Below, piece after piece: positions 62,476-64,000 of a stretch of DNA of 64,000 nt. A program made the position numbers and the translations under genes. How positions within the stretch are numbered: the first letter of the stretch is position 1; each line of letters begins with the position of its first letter. Source of the stretch: Candidatus Eubacterium faecigallinarum. GTDB lineage: Bacteria; Bacillota; Clostridia; Oscillospirales; Acutalibacteraceae. The notes below the pieces were generated by a model. The model was not told the DNA's origin, ran no database searches, and was given only the letters and a program-made list of their open reading frames with translations. The stretch spans positions 100,042-164,041 of the forward strand of contig DXDN01000008.1 in the NCBI GenBank assembly GCA_019115455.1. Reading direction: 5' to 3'.

Positions 62476-63585
62476 TTATTTCTTAAAGAAGTTTACGATA
62501 TCTGTAAATGCGTCATCGTCGTTGTCGTTAAAGCTTGATACAGGGGCGGAAGTTACAGCAGCGTTAGGCTGAGGAGGAGCAACCTCTGAATTAGCGGTTA
62601 CTGACTTAATCTGATGATTAGGTCCGTTCTCGCCAAAACGTGTAGCAATAACGGTGATGATCATTTCATCCTCAAGATTCTCGTCGAAGTTTGCACCCCA
62701 GATGATCTCACAATCAGGATGAACAGCGTCTGTTACTATCTGAGAAGCAACGGTGATTTCTTCAAGTCCGATATCTGTAGAAGCTGTAATGTTAAGAAGA
62801 ATACCGTGAGCGCCTTCAATTGAAGTATTAAGAAGAGGAGAAGAAATAGCCTGCTTAGCAGCTGTTTCAGCCTTATCCTTGCCCTTGGCTCTGCCTACGC
62901 CCATGTGAGCGAATCCGGCATCCTTCATGATTTCGGTTACATCGGCGAAGTCTGAGTTAACAAGACCTGTTGCATTTACAAGGTCTGAGATTGACTGAAC
63001 ACCCTGACGAAGAACATCGTTAGCAATTTCAAAAGCGTTAAGGAGGGTTATCTTTTCGTTAGTAACTTCCTTAAGTCTTTCATTAGGAATTACCATGATT
63101 GAGTCAACATTCTTAGCGAGCTCATCAATACCCTTGTTTGCCTGATCCATACGACGCCTTCCTTCGAAAGCGAACGGTGTTGTAACAACGCCTACAGTAA
63201 GAATACCCATATCTTTTGCGATTTTTGCAACATAAGGAGCTGCGCCGGTACCTGTACCGCCGCCCATGCCGGCAGTAATGAATACCATGTCGGAGCCGGT
63301 AAGCACATCTGTTATTGCTTCCTTGCTTTCCTCGGCTGCCTTTGCGCCAACCTCAGGCTTAGCTCCTGCGCCCATGCCCTTTGTTACCTTTTCGCCGATA
63401 AGGATTTTATGTGTTGCTGTTGACTTTGAAAGAGCCGGCTTATCTGAGTTAATAGCCACGAACTCAACATCCTGAATATTACAATGTACCATGCGGTTAA
63501 CGGCATTTCCGCCGCCTCCGCCGACACCTACTACTTTAATCTGAACTACCTTTGAATCATCGGTATCAATTTCATAACGTCCCAT
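62476..63585 (-). CDS. ftsZ: Cell division GTPase FtsZ
   Basis: 369 aa. Tubulin-like GTPase that forms the division ring. [17 protein letters not shown] at the N-terminus, the tubulin signature [13 protein letters not shown], the T7 synergy loop [11 protein letters not shown], and [13 protein letters not shown] flexible Asn/Pro/Ser linker ([18 protein letters not shown]) leads to [14 protein letters not shown]; here the usual conserved C-terminal peptide (IPxFLR-like) is reduced to IVNFFKK. AAGGAGAG precedes the ATG. Confidence 0.98.
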   Translation of the reverse strand: MGRYEIDTDDSKVVQIKVVGVGGGGGNAVNRMVHCNIQDVEFVAINSDKPALSKSTATHKILIGEKVTKGMGAGAKPEVGAKAAEESKEAITDVLTGSDMVFITAGMGGGTGTGAAPYVAKIAKDMGILTVGVVTTPFAFEGRRRMDQANKGIDELAKNVDSIMVIPNERLKEVTNEKITLLNAFEIANDVLRQGVQSISDLVNATGLVNSDFADVTEIMKDAGFAHMGVGRAKGKDKAETAAKQAISSPLLNTSIEGAHGILLNITASTDIGLEEITVASQIVTDAVHPDCEIIWGANFDENLEDEMIITVIATRFGENGPNHQIKSVTANSEVAPPQPNAAVTSAPVSSFNDNDDDAFTDIVNFFKK

Positions 63586-63641
63586 ATTTCAACTCTCCTT
63601 ATATTTTTAGTTTAAATCGCATTGGATTTGTTACATTCCCT

Positions 63642-63670
63642 ATTGTAACAATATTGTAATCTTTTTGCAA
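63642..63670 (-). promoter_or_regulatory. Promoter of ftsZ
   Basis: Minus strand: TTGCAA (63665-63670), 17-bp spacer, TACAAT (63642-63647). Suggests ftsZ can be transcribed apart from the upstream divIB gene. Confidence 0.55.
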
Positions 63671-63793
63671 TACTTTTTTATGATAATTTTCAAGTTATTT
63701 GACAATCTTTTTTTCTAAAATCAGTTTTTCATTATACAATATGCACAATTATACACCAATGTCTATTTTTGTGACAATATTTTTACTTTACAC

Positions 63794-64000
63794 CTATTTT
63801 TCTGTAAAGTATAACGACTTGCCGCCGGTAATATTCATTATTCCGGAAGCGTTAGGATTGGATTCGTTAAGCTTTTCGCACGCGGCAAGACCCTGATATA
63901 TCTTACTTTCAAGGTCATCGCATGAACCCAGTTTAAACTCAATGCGATTTTCATAAACTACATAATTATCCTTTATTCCGTTGGAATATATTGACGTTAT
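63794..64000 (-). CDS. Cell-division protein FtsQ/DivIB, C-terminal part
   Basis: Partial: 68 codons to a TAG, running off the right edge, so absent from the ORF track. The reading frame gives ...ENRIEFKLGSCDDLESKIYQ, GLAACEKLNESNPNASGIMN and TGGKSLYFTEK. The 'I.F.LG..DDLE.KI......L' pattern and the final strand 'G.......K.YF' are the end of the FtsQ/DivIB beta domain. Its place just before ftsZ supports this. Confidence 0.8.
   Translation of the reverse strand: MTSIYSNGIKDNYVVYENRIEFKLGSCDDLESKIYQGLAACEKLNESNPNASGIMNITGGKSLYFTEK

Overview
This window looks like a chromosomal segment from a low-to-moderate GC Gram-positive anaerobe, most likely a gut Clostridia of the Oscillospiraceae/Ruminococcus type. 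That placement is inference. It rests on a glmS ribozyme ahead of glmS, a PyrD1B/PyrK dihydroorotate dehydrogenase, strong AGGAGG-type ribosome sites, TTGACA/TATAAT promoters with 17-bp spacers, and a ftsQ(divIB)-ftsZ pair. I see no phage, insertion sequence, integrase or CRISPR array.

Layout. 1-2.4 kb: the 5' part of a membrane-anchored foldase-like gene, divergent from an O-antigen-ligase/polymerase. 2.5-6.5 kb: a four-gene operon of an iron-type alcohol dehydrogenase and a TrpXYZ-like ABC importer, with a palindromic operator at its promoter; trmO diverges from it. 7.3-17.2 kb: a nine-gene operon pyrC-carA-carB-pyrK-pyrD-pyrF-pyrE-pyrB-pyrI, the whole de novo UMP pathway behind one promoter with a leader of about 50 nt. 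17.3-23.4 kb: a PfkB sugar kinase, a BMP-family nucleoside-binding lipoprotein with three beta-repeats inserted in its binding fold, then punA-like/mtnA/mtaD-like genes that look like a methylthioadenosine salvage route going through deamination. 23.5-26.4 kb: glmS with its ribozyme, and a DUF2798 membrane protein whose leader holds a perfect terminator hairpin. 26.4-30.6 kb: a large GT2 plus CDP-glycerol glycerophosphotransferase fusion and inorganic pyrophosphatase.

30.8-50.8 kb: an approximately 20-kb extracellular polysaccharide operon on the minus strand. It has an initiating sugar transferase, nine glycosyltransferases (three GT4, five GT2, one GT14), an EpsG-like polymerase, a Wzx flippase, an acyltransferase and a pyruvyl transferase. 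It also has a group of 2-oxo/hydroxy-acid enzymes that do not belong to ordinary sugar assembly: an HpcH/HpaI aldolase, a 2-hydroxyacid dehydrogenase, a MenD-like ThDP enzyme with a degenerate MenD-like partner, and an SDR. This is the best candidate in the window for an undescribed biochemical system.

50.9-64 kb: an NSS amino-acid symporter, gdhA, an SLC13/ArsB-type permease, initiator tRNA-Met, a split ThrE-type exporter, a histidine phosphatase, and glycerate kinase followed by a 72-aa acidic protein and a cytosolic GH38 alpha-mannosidase (a possible mannosylglycerate-type catabolic unit). The window ends with ftsZ and the 3' end of ftsQ/divIB. Most genes are tightly spaced or overlapping. 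Promoter, operator and terminator calls were made by eye and are predictions.
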